From: JBDSRX01 sp047445235 | Lineage (GTDB): Bacteria > Patescibacteriota > Dojkabacteria > J137 | Direction: 5' to 3' | DNA length: 40,275 nt | Assembly: GCA_047445235.1 (NCBI GenBank) | Contig: JBLGEO010000045.1 | Span: 1-40,275, forward strand | Shown: positions 1 to 6,696 of the stretch, piece after piece | How the letters are laid out: every line of letters begins with the position of its first letter | Position numbering within the stretch: the stretch's first letter is position 1 | Notes under the pieces: model-generated | Told to the model about the DNA's origin: nothing | What the model saw: the letters and a program-made list of their open reading frames with translations, nothing else | The model's database searches: none | Program-made: the position numbers and the translations under genes

Positions 1-2
1 TT

Positions 3-1268
3 GTTCAAGATAAATATGATATTAATGATGATTCTGGAAGGTTTATTGAGATTGGTAATAATGTGTTTATGCAAAATAAATTAGATGCAAATCTAAAGTG
101 GCAAACTCTTCCACAAAAAAACATAGATTTTGGTGGAGGTTTTGAAAGAGTTGTAATGATTGCACAAGGTAAAACAGATATTTACGAAACAGATATTTAC
201 CAACCAATTATAAAAAGTATTGAAGGTGTTTCTGGAAAGAATTACAAATCTACAGACTTGTCATCCCGAGCGGAGTCGAGGGATAACGAATTTACGGCAG
301 CATTTAGAGTTATAGCTGACCATGGTAGAGCAGCAGCATTTATACTCGCTGACGGTGTAACACCTTCTAATAAAGATCAAGGCTACATTTTAAGGCGGTT
401 TATTAGAAGACTTGTAAGGTTTGGTAAAAAGTTGGGAATCGAAGAGGATTTTACTTCAGAAGTTGCAGAAGTTGTAATAGAGACAATGGGATATGCTTAT
501 CCTCATTTGGAGACAAATAGAGAAGCAATACTTGAAAAGATCGAAAAAGAAGAAAAAGTATTTAAGCAAACTTTAAATAAAGGTTTAAAGTTCGTTGAGA
601 CATTTAAAGGTAAAGGAATTAGTGGTGCAGAAGCATTTAACCTATATGAGACTTATGGATTTCCATTAGAGTTAACTCTTGATGAATTAAAAATTGACGA
701 AAAAACTGCAGAAAAGATTACAGAAGATTTTAAATCAGAAGAAAAGAAACATAGAGAGAATTCTAGAGCAGGTGCAGAGCAAAAGTTTAAAGGAGGTTTG
801 GCAGATAGTTCTAGAGAAACGACTAAACTGCATACTGCACACCATTTACTATTATCTGCATTACAGAGGATTGTAAATCCGAATATTAAACAAAGAGGAA
901 GTAATATTACCGCAGAAAGATTAAGATTAGATTTTAATCTAGATAGGAAACTCAGTGACGAAGAATTAAAGGAAGTTGAAGACTTGGTTAATAAAAAAAT
1001 TGAGGAAGAACTTCCTGTAACCAGACAAATGATGAACAAAGAGCAGGCAGAAAAGATAGGAGCTCAAATGGAATTTGGACAAAAGTATGGTGATGTTGTT
1101 TCAGTTTACTTAATGGGTAAGGGCGACGAGTATTTCTCAAAAGAATTCTGTGGAGGCCCACATGTAGAAAACACTAAGGAACTTGGGGAAGGTGGGAAGG
1201 AATTTAAAATTATTAAAGAGGAAAGTAGTGGCTCTGGCATTAGGAGAATAAAAGCAGCATTAGTTTAA
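3..1268 (+). CDS. alaS: Alanyl-tRNA synthetase, 3' part (5' end outside window), lacks C-Ala domain
   Basis: This enzyme charges tRNA-Ala and clears mischarged Ser/Gly. The frame is open from base 3, so the true start lies upstream of the window. Visible are RFIEIGNNVFMQ, the class II motif 3 region (NIDFGGGFERV), the FRVIADHGRA...GYILRRFIRR tRNA-recognition segment, and the editing-domain zinc-site residues HTAHH (831-845) and CGGPHV (1149-1163). The protein ends at GSGIRRIKAALV, the usual end of the editing domain, so the DHHA1/C-Ala domain of typical bacterial AlaRS is absent. Such mini-AlaRS are known from CPR bacteria. A REP-like hairpin at 263-284 is read through in frame as SRAESRD just before the FRVIADH motif. 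The next gene starts 2 bases after the stop, suggesting co-transcription. The family call is very secure. Confidence 0.96.
   Translation, partial: VQDKYDINDDSGRFIEIGNNVFMQNKLDANLKWQTLPQKNIDFGGGFERVVMIAQGKTDIYETDIYQPIIKSIEGVSGKNYKSTDLSSRAESRDNEFTAAFRVIADHGRAAAFILADGVTPSNKDQGYILRRFIRRLVRFGKKLGIEEDFTSEVAEVVIETMGYAYPHLETNREAILEKIEKEEKVFKQTLNKGLKFVETFKGKGISGAEAFNLYETYGFPLELTLDELKIDEKTAEKITEDFKSEEKKHRENSRAGAEQKFKGGLADSSRETTKLHTAHHLLLSALQRIVNPNIKQRGSNITAERLRLDFNLDRKLSDEELKEVEDLVNKKIEEELPVTRQMMNKEQAEKIGAQMEFGQKYGDVVSVYLMGKGDEYFSKEFCGGPHVENTKELGEGGKEFKIIKEESSGSGIRRIKAALV
263..284 (+). repeat. REP-like palindromic element inside alaS
   Basis: The arms ATCCC (263-267) and GGGAT (280-284) flank the 12-base loop GAGCGGAGTCGA (268-279). 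Bases 264-284 are identical, in reverse complement, to 37556-37576 in a non-coding gap. The same 12-base loop recurs at 37596-37607 with a different stem. The element keeps the alaS reading frame and adds GC-rich codons (CGA GCG GAG TCG) to an AT-rich gene. Confidence 0.85.
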
Positions 1269-1270
1269 AA

Positions 1271-1798
1271 ATGAATCTAAAATTATTTAACTCAAGTCCT
1301 TTAGAAGTAGGAGAGATAAATCTAAAAAAAAAATTCGATCTCAGTGATGATGAAATAGTAGAATTAGATAGGTGCCTAATGCTCGAATCAATGAATTTAG
1401 AAGATTTAATATGTCTTTTTGATAAAGAGATTTTAACTAGTGAAAATACCCTTGCACTAGGACTATGGAATATATTTTCTAAAAATAATCCAGATATATC
1501 AGTATTTAATCTCTTAAAAAAAAGACTTGGTTTTAAAGATATTGAAGATGTTTATAGTGAATCTTCAATTTTTATAAGCATTAGAGAATATATTTGGGGT
1601 TGTGATAGTATAGAAGACGCAATTGAGAGAAGGATTAAGTGGAAGAAAAATATAATAGTATTTTTACCAAACGATTTATTTTCTTACTACAATAAAAAAG
1701 ATCATATTGGTATAACTGCTAGTGAAGTTTACAGGATTTTAGAATGTACTAAAATTATAAATGGGAATGTTTATTTTGTCAGAGGAGTATATGATTGA
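1271..1798 (+). CDS. Hypothetical protein, 175 aa
   Basis: I do not recognise this protein. It begins 2 bases after the alaS stop and its last codons overlap the start of the next gene, so it probably belongs to the same transcript. It is acidic to neutral and predicted mostly helical. It is rich in Leu, Ile, Glu, Asp and Lys, with no signal peptide or membrane segment and only a few scattered cysteines. The segments LSDDEIVELDRCLMLESM and WGCDSIEDAIERRIKWKKN look like amphipathic helices. Tight packing between two recognisable genes and an uninterrupted frame support it as a real gene. No function is offered. Confidence 0.75.
   Translation: MNLKLFNSSPLEVGEINLKKKFDLSDDEIVELDRCLMLESMNLEDLICLFDKEILTSENTLALGLWNIFSKNNPDISVFNLLKKRLGFKDIEDVYSESSIFISIREYIWGCDSIEDAIERRIKWKKNIIVFLPNDLFSYYNKKDHIGITASEVYRILECTKIINGNVYFVRGVYD
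1781..1787 (+). promoter_or_regulatory. Shine-Dalgarno-like site for the DiS_P_DiS gene
   Basis: AGAGGAG lies inside the end of the upstream gene, 3 bases before ATG 1791. The spacing is short. Most other starts in the window show no such site, so this supports 1791 as the start. Confidence 0.5.
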
Positions 1799-2093
1799 AT
1801 ACAAAGCAATAGCAGCAATCTACGGATTTATATTTGGATGCATTATAGGAAGTTTTCTAAGCTTAGTCTTAGATAGACTTCCTCGAGGCGAATCCATTAT
1901 TTCTCCGTCATCTCATTGCCCTAAATGTAATACACCATTACGATGGTATGATAATATTCCAGTTTTTGGATATATTCACTTACATGGGAAGTGTAGAAAC
2001 TGTGGGTCAGAGATACCTTTGAGAGACTTCTTAGTTGAAACTGGATTCGGATTTATTTTTGCTATTCTTGCCTTCTTAGTATTATTCAATTAA
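1791..2093 (+). CDS. Stand-alone prepilin peptidase N-terminal (DiS_P_DiS) domain protein
   Basis: Prepilin peptidases (PilD/GspO) cleave and N-methylate type IV pilins. This 100-residue protein matches only their N-terminal part: a first membrane helix with FGCIIGSFLSLVLDRLPRGES, two zinc-binding pairs CPKC and CRNC, the motif LRWYDNIPVFGYI between them, and a second helix ending in LVLFN. The C-terminal A24 aspartyl protease domain with its GxGD site is missing, so it cannot cleave prepilins alone. I chose the ATG at 1791 over 1761 because homologues start just before the first helix and AGAGGAG lies just upstream (1781-1787). It overlaps the previous gene by 8 bases. It may be a gene remnant or an accessory domain. 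Confidence 0.82.
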   Translation: MIEYKAIAAIYGFIFGCIIGSFLSLVLDRLPRGESIISPSSHCPKCNTPLRWYDNIPVFGYIHLHGKCRNCGSEIPLRDFLVETGFGFIFAILAFLVLFN

Positions 2094-2182
2094 TTACTTT
2101 AAAAGAGCGATAGCACTGGAGTGTGCAAAATAACAAAGAGTGATCATGGATCTACAATTGATGATGGTAACAGCTCCGCTGT

Positions 2183-3064
2183 CTAAAGATTTACAATCAT
2201 AATACTCCTTTCATGACCATGCTTCTGATAGTCTAAATTTGCTAACTCTGCATCTAGTTTTTCCAAAGATGCCAAAGAATTCTCTTTTGAACAAGTTTTT
2301 AAAACCTCTGGGAATTTTTCAGTATTCATTGTTTTTATAAAACCGTCAGAATAAATTACAATTGTGTCAGTCTTACTTATATATACATTACCAAAGTATA
2401 GAAAATTTAATGAAATTGGCTCTCCTGTTAGTGAACCGAATCCAACACACTCATCATTTTGAACCTGTTTAGGATTATTTCTAAATTGTTTTCTAACCAA
2501 AATTCTACCCTCAGGTTTATTCCAATTAAAAGTCTTTAAGTATGGATTAGTATCACTAAAAAAATATTTCTCAAAAACATCTACCGAGTTGGGAGTATTA
2601 AATTTCATATTCCAGTTTTCATCATAGACTCTAACACCACAATCTCCAATTGCTCCCCATAAGAGGCTATGTTCGTTTATAACAACTCCAGTTGCAACAC
2701 AAGCCCAGAAGTCATGGTCTAAATAGTCTGGTTTTGGATTATTGGTTTCGTTTAATTCTTGAATTTTTCTATTTGCAGTTACAAAGGCTGTTTCGACATT
2801 ATCTAAAGAAACTTCTTCTTTACTACCCAAGCTATATACAAAACTTTGAGTAAAAGTATTTGCAGATATTCTTGCAGGACTTGGTTTTGGATATGCTTTT
2901 TGCTGTTCCTCAATTGAAACTGCTGAGAAATCAGGGATACCTATTGGATCTCTTGTAATTCCATCCGCAATGGCAAAGATATTGCCCTCATGGCGAATAG
3001 AGTCTTCTTGCTCTTTCAGCTCTTTATATTTAAAGTCCGGAAGTTGTAGTTTTAAAACTTGCAT
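2183..3064 (-). CDS. PP2C-like protein phosphatase domain protein
   Basis: This looks like a divergent PP2C/PPM-type Ser/Thr phosphatase, a cytosolic metal-dependent enzyme. Visible motifs are FAIADGI (residues 30-36, first metal Asp), WGAIGDCGVRVYD (136-148, the GDSR-like strand) and TIVIYSDGF (234-242, the core SDG motif). The usual final D-D-x-S is replaced by HERS (284-287). Glu in place of the metal-binding Asp could alter activity. The 293-residue length fits a PP2C domain with inserts. There is no signal peptide or membrane helix. Its ATG lies 3 bases after the stop of the shortened uvrB, so the two are probably co-translated. A kinase partner is not visible in the window. The fold is fairly likely; catalytic activity is less sure. 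Confidence 0.72.
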   Translation of the reverse strand: MQVLKLQLPDFKYKELKEQEDSIRHEGNIFAIADGITRDPIGIPDFSAVSIEEQQKAYPKPSPARISANTFTQSFVYSLGSKEEVSLDNVETAFVTANRKIQELNETNNPKPDYLDHDFWACVATGVVINEHSLLWGAIGDCGVRVYDENWNMKFNTPNSVDVFEKYFFSDTNPYLKTFNWNKPEGRILVRKQFRNNPKQVQNDECVGFGSLTGEPISLNFLYFGNVYISKTDTIVIYSDGFIKTMNTEKFPEVLKTCSKENSLASLEKLDAELANLDYQKHGHERSIMIVNL

Positions 3065-3067
3065 ACA

Positions 3068-4300
3068 CTATTGTAACCTTTCTGCAGCTTGTTTGGATTT
3101 ATCTAATTCGTATTTACTCGGAGTTGCGCTTGTGTAAATGATTTGCCTATTTCTTTTTTGAAATTCTTCAAATTTTAGAGGTCTGTTATCTAATGCAGAT
3201 CTCATTCTAAAACCGTAGTCTACCAGATTTGTTTTTCGAGATAAATCACCATTAAACATTCCTCCTATCTGTGGAACTGTTATATGTGACTCATCAATAA
3301 TCGTCATATAGTCATCTGGAAAGTAGTCTAGTAGGGTGGAAGGAGCTGTTCCAATAGGTCTTCCATCAATATATCGAGCGTAGTTTTCAATTCCCTTGCA
3401 ATAACCAGTTTCTTCAAGCATTTCCAAATCGTAATTCACTCTTTGTTTCAATCTAGCTGCCTCAATCATTTTTCCTCTATCGTTAAAATCTTTAACTTCT
3501 TTTTCTAGATCGTCTCTAACTATTCCAATAGCTCTTTTAAGTTTTTCTTCTGGACTTACATTATGTTTAGCAGGAAAAATTGTGATTTTATCTACTTTAT
3601 CCAAAAGTTCTCCGCTAATTGGATTTATTAATCTGATTGATTCTAATTGTTCTCCAAAGAATTCCAACCTAACAGCCCTATCGTCTGAAGTTGTAAGGTT
3701 AATATCCACACTATCCCCTCTAACTCTATACGTTCCTGTAGCAAAGTCGTTATTAGTTCTATCGTATTGCATATCTCTTAGTCTTGTTAAGACTTTCTCC
3801 CTATTAAATTCTTTTCCTACTTCTAAATCGACGCTCATAGATTCGTAATCGTCCGGATTACCTAAACCATAAATACAGCTGACTGTTGCAACAATAATTA
3901 CATCTTTTCGAGATAAAAGCATTTGAGTTGCAGAGTTTCTATAACGCTCTATAACTTCGTTAATATCTGAGTCTTTTTCTATATATAAATCTCTTGATGG
4001 AACATATGCTTCTGGTTGGTAATAATCGTAGTAACTTACGAAGTATTCCACTGCATTTTCTGGAAAGAACTCCTTGAACTCAGAGTAGAGCTGCGCTGAA
4101 AGTGTTTTGTTGTGTGACAGAATTAATGTTGGCTTTTGAATATTTTGAATAATATTTGCCATTGTGAAAGTCTTTCCTGTTCCAGTAGCTCCAACTAAAG
4201 TTTGATGTTCTAAGCCTGCTTCAATCCCTGCACTTAGTGCTTCTATAGCATTTGGCTGATCTCCTCCTGGTTTGTAGTTTGAGTGAAGTTTAAAATTCAT
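3068..4300 (-). CDS. uvrB: UvrB, C-terminally truncated (excinuclease ABC subunit B)
   Basis: UvrB is the DNA-damage verification helicase of nucleotide excision repair, working with UvrA and UvrC. The N-terminal half is well conserved: Walker A GATGTGKT, the beta-hairpin region YYDYYQPEAYVP, the YRVRGDSVDI domain 2 segment, Walker B IIDESH and motif III YTSATP. The protein then stops at residue 410 (SKQAAERLQ), where full-length UvrB (about 670 aa) continues with an IRPTGLLDP-like segment. Motifs IV-VI, the second RecA-like domain and the UVR motif that binds UvrC are missing. No remnant follows, because the PP2C gene begins almost at once. It could be half of a split gene, a decayed gene or an assembly join. 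The family call is secure; function is doubtful. Confidence 0.93.
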   Translation of the reverse strand: MNFKLHSNYKPGGDQPNAIEALSAGIEAGLEHQTLVGATGTGKTFTMANIIQNIQKPTLILSHNKTLSAQLYSEFKEFFPENAVEYFVSYYDYYQPEAYVPSRDLYIEKDSDINEVIERYRNSATQMLLSRKDVIIVATVSCIYGLGNPDDYESMSVDLEVGKEFNREKVLTRLRDMQYDRTNNDFATGTYRVRGDSVDINLTTSDDRAVRLEFFGEQLESIRLINPISGELLDKVDKITIFPAKHNVSPEEKLKRAIGIVRDDLEKEVKDFNDRGKMIEAARLKQRVNYDLEMLEETGYCKGIENYARYIDGRPIGTAPSTLLDYFPDDYMTIIDESHITVPQIGGMFNGDLSRKTNLVDYGFRMRSALDNRPLKFEEFQKRNRQIIYTSATPSKYELDKSKQAAERLQ

Positions 4301-4306
4301 AAAATA

Positions 4307-4312
4307 ATTATA
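4307..4312 (-). promoter_or_regulatory. Candidate -10 box of uvrB, near-leaderless
   Basis: On the minus strand TATAAT ends 6 bases before the uvrB ATG, so a start about 7 bases downstream would give a nearly leaderless message. I see no good -35. The upstream kinase gene runs the same way and could also supply transcription. Confidence 0.35.
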
Positions 4313-4334
4313 CTACATAGTGCAAGTAAGCGCT

Positions 4335-4850
4335 TTAAGCATTAACTCTTACACCTAAATCTTTAAAGAGAAAGTCCTCAGCTTTCTTTTTTAATTCCTT
4401 GATTGAACCATTATTTTCAATTTGAAGATCGTATTTGAACTTTTTAACTTGAGTATCTGCTCGATTAAACAATTCATCCACTTTCTCTCTAGTAATTTCT
4501 AACAAAATAGTTTGAGGAAAAGACTTCTTGAACTTAACCGCCTCGTCAACTTCTCTAATATGAATAAAAAATACACCATCACCTTTTGAATTGATCTCAT
4601 TGGTTAGATAATTAAATGGACCGTCATTAAGCTTAACCCAGGCCATTTTGATGTCATACCAAAACTCTCTAACAGCATCTGTTTTTGTTTCTCTAGGTAC
4701 ACCTAGAACTATCCCAGCGTCTTTTACTGGGTCAATTGAAGAGATATTATAAACAGGTACATTTAACGGTTGTAGAACTTCTTTACAAAGCCCTACAAAG
4801 GTATCTTTACCGGAACGACCAATGCCGTTAATTATTACAATATATTTCAT
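4335..4850 (-). CDS. P-loop nucleotide kinase, dNMP kinase-like
   Basis: This is probably a nucleoside or deoxynucleoside monophosphate kinase-like P-loop NTPase. The N-terminus IVIINGIGRSGKDTF contains a Walker A variant GxxxxGKD (residues 9-16). Asp in place of Ser/Thr is typical of phage-type dNMP kinases and related proteins. A central HIREVDEAVKFKK strand-helix and a late ITREKVDELFNRADTQVKKF segment resemble the substrate and lid region. The length of 171 residues is short but complete for the fold, and the protein should be cytosolic. It heads a minus-strand run of three genes and is divergent from the 5028 operon, with a palindromic promoter region between them. The substrate cannot be told from sequence. 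Confidence 0.7.
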   Translation of the reverse strand: MKYIVIINGIGRSGKDTFVGLCKEVLQPLNVPVYNISSIDPVKDAGIVLGVPRETKTDAVREFWYDIKMAWVKLNDGPFNYLTNEINSKGDGVFFIHIREVDEAVKFKKSFPQTILLEITREKVDELFNRADTQVKKFKYDLQIENNGSIKELKKKAEDFLFKDLGVRVNA

Positions 4851-4916
4851 AAGGTTAGTGGAAAAAATATCTTCAAAATACTAATGTAAAAGCAGATAGT
4901 TTTCAACTAGGTACGT

Positions 4917-4933
4917 TGTCAACTTCGTTGACA
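4917..4933. promoter_or_regulatory. Perfect palindrome overlapping a -35 box (candidate operator)
   Basis: TGTCAAC and GTTGACA are perfect 7-base arms around TTC. The right arm contains the TTGACA -35 of the plus-strand promoter. By symmetry the left arm gives TTGACA on the minus strand, towards the kinase gene. This is a natural place for a dimeric repressor. It could also fold as an RNA hairpin if transcribed. Confidence 0.5.
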
Positions 4934-4956
4934 GATATTGGTGACAGGGCTATAAT
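4928..4956 (+). promoter_or_regulatory. Consensus sigma70-type promoter
   Basis: TTGACA (4928-4933), a 17-base spacer and TATAAT (4951-4956) match the housekeeping consensus at all twelve positions with ideal spacing. Transcription would start near 4963 and leave a leader of about 65 bases before ATG 5028. Confidence 0.75.
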
Positions 4957-4971
4957 CTTTACAGATATATA

Positions 4972-5012
4972 TTTTCAAAAAACGATAGGTATAGTAGAAT
5001 AATACTATTACC
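4972..5012 (+). promoter_or_regulatory. Second candidate promoter with inverted repeat
   Basis: TTTTCA (4972-4977), 17 bases, then TAGAAT (4995-5000) form a weaker promoter nearer the gene. An imperfect inverted repeat, GGTATAGT (4988-4995) against ACTATTACC (5004-5012), spans its -10 and could be an operator or a leader hairpin of the upstream promoter. Confidence 0.35.
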
Positions 5013-5027
5013 TTTAAATTAAAAACT

Positions 5028-5507
5028 ATGTTAAAAGCACCGACATTAAATCACAGTTTAGATAACAATTCAGGAGAGTTTAAAATTGAAGCAGAGAAAG
5101 TTCAGGAAATTTTTGAATCCACAACTGCTAATCTTTTAGCTGCTGCCACATTCGACAATGTTCAAGATACAGTAACCTTTGTTTCAGAAGAACAAACCTC
5201 CCATCTAACAAGCTTAAACGATGTTATTGCCCAATCTGCTTTGCGAAACCAGTCTGCAGTTCTAATTCTAAAAGTACTTTATGCACAAATTAAAGGCATC
5301 AGTTTTACAGAAGTAGATTCAAGTGCTTTCTTAAATCAAGAAGTAATGAATACGATATTAGAAAAATTTGGAGATAAATTTTTCTTTACAGATGAAGAAG
5401 GCGATGATATCTTTGTTCAATCTAAGGAAATTCCTGCTGTTGAGCAGAACCCCGAGACAAGTGCAATATCTAATTTTCTAGTAAGAGGTGCAAAAAAAGC
5501 AGCTTAG
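5028..5507 (+). CDS. Hypothetical protein, 159 aa
   Basis: I do not recognise this protein. It has no signal peptide, membrane segment or cysteine, and is acidic with alternating helical stretches (FKIEAEKVQEIFESTTANLLAAA, then LNDVIAQSALRNQSAVLILKVLYAQIKG). The tail ISNFLVRGAKKAA is basic. It is the first gene after the strongest promoter in the window and lies 10 bases upstream of the next gene, so the two very likely form one operon and may work together. The strong promoter suggests an abundant or tightly regulated product. No function is proposed. Confidence 0.78.
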   Translation: MLKAPTLNHSLDNNSGEFKIEAEKVQEIFESTTANLLAAATFDNVQDTVTFVSEEQTSHLTSLNDVIAQSALRNQSAVLILKVLYAQIKGISFTEVDSSAFLNQEVMNTILEKFGDKFFFTDEEGDDIFVQSKEIPAVEQNPETSAISNFLVRGAKKAA

Positions 5508-5517
5508 TAAATAATGT

Positions 5518-6696
5518 ATGCCAGAAAGTTACGAAGGTTTTGACAGAAAAGCTGAAGAAGTTGCTAAGAATGTTATTAGGGTTTTCGATTCTATTGGACT
5601 ACAATATGCTGCACCTTCGTTAAAAGTATTTACTGAACCTGCCAATACACTAAGAGTAGACGTTCCCATTTTTTTTGATATTAAACAGACGCCAAGCTTA
5701 GATATGTTTGGTGGAAATCTTGCACCTTATTTTTCAAATGCAAGTTCTGTAACATTAATGTTAAAGCGAAGGTATGACGTTGGAGTTGCTCTTCACAATA
5801 TTCTTTTAAACTTTGGGCCAATTGGCGAGGATTTCAAAATGAAATCAACAAGTGAGTTAGTAAGAATATTTGAAGGATTTGCTGTCGCAAATAATATAAA
5901 AATTTCTAGAGAAGATTTGCTTGATTACTTTTCTGTAAAGAGTCAGAAGATTGTTATACTTTTGAATTCTCTTAGAGAGGGTACGATTATTGTTCCTTTC
6001 AGCTTTATTTGTTTTGTCCCTGAGAATCCTGCAGATACTGAATACTATTTCAGTATTAATGAGTATATGGACAGACGAAATGCAGAATATATTCTTGGGC
6101 CAACAATGATAAGGCATGACCAAGCCATGGAACCAAGTTTTGTAATGCCAGATGGAGTTCCAGTTGAGCAACTAAAGAATCTTTTCAAGATACTTGAAAG
6201 TAAAGATGAAGTTAAACCTAATGCAATAATTACACAGTTTCTACAAGGCCTTGCAGTGTTGCAAACGAAAAACAATCTAACAATAGGCCCATTGTTAAAT
6301 AGTGCACAGTTAGTTGAAGCTACAATTACAACAAGACAGTCAGATCCTAGAGTAAAGAAAATTATCCAATTAGCTGATCCACATTTTATAAGGTACTTTA
6401 ATCTTCCAAGCAATATGTCTGCACTACAAATAGCTTCTATAGAGGCCGATGACGAGCATGGGATAAGTATTAAACAATACATTCTGAGTCTAAATGAAGA
6501 TATTAATTACTTACGACAGTTTCTCGAAACTATTAGAAATAATTCTCCTAGATTAGAACATGCAGAGTTTCTTGAACTACAAACAGGCTTAACTAAATAT
6601 GTGCGAGCAATAATTAATAAAGTATCCCCATTTTCTAAAAAGTTTGAGAACGAATACAAAATGCTTTATTCAAATACCGCACAGCTTTTGGTTTAA
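5518..6696 (+). CDS. Hypothetical protein, 392 aa
   Basis: I do not recognise a family. It appears cytosolic, with no signal peptide or transmembrane helix. The N-terminal third seems alpha/beta (VIRVFDSIGLQYAAPSLKVF, LRVDVPIFFDI). A middle segment, SQKIVILLNSLREGTIIVPFSFICF, is a run of hydrophobic strands. The C-terminal third is helical (DINYLRQFLETIRNN, GLTKYVRAIINKVSPFSKKFENEYKML). It follows the 159-aa gene by 10 bases as the second gene of that operon. Its stop overlaps the stop of the convergent endonuclease III gene by 3 bases, so no terminator can separate them. It could be a partner of the 159-aa protein, but the sequence does not say more. Confidence 0.8.
   Translation: MPESYEGFDRKAEEVAKNVIRVFDSIGLQYAAPSLKVFTEPANTLRVDVPIFFDIKQTPSLDMFGGNLAPYFSNASSVTLMLKRRYDVGVALHNILLNFGPIGEDFKMKSTSELVRIFEGFAVANNIKISREDLLDYFSVKSQKIVILLNSLREGTIIVPFSFICFVPENPADTEYYFSINEYMDRRNAEYILGPTMIRHDQAMEPSFVMPDGVPVEQLKNLFKILESKDEVKPNAIITQFLQGLAVLQTKNNLTIGPLLNSAQLVEATITTRQSDPRVKKIIQLADPHFIRYFNLPSNMSALQIASIEADDEHGISIKQYILSLNEDINYLRQFLETIRNNSPRLEHAEFLELQTGLTKYVRAIINKVSPFSKKFENEYKMLYSNTAQLLV

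Noticed and set aside
2170..2182. ACAGC-TCC-GCTGT hairpin just after the minus-strand PP2C stop
   Set aside because: The stem is only 5 bp, with no T-run on either side, so I do not call a terminator.
3068..3110. A simple frameshift that would restore full-length UvrB
   Set aside because: After the stop the DNA passes straight into the PP2C start. No frame nearby encodes an RPTGLLDP-like continuation.
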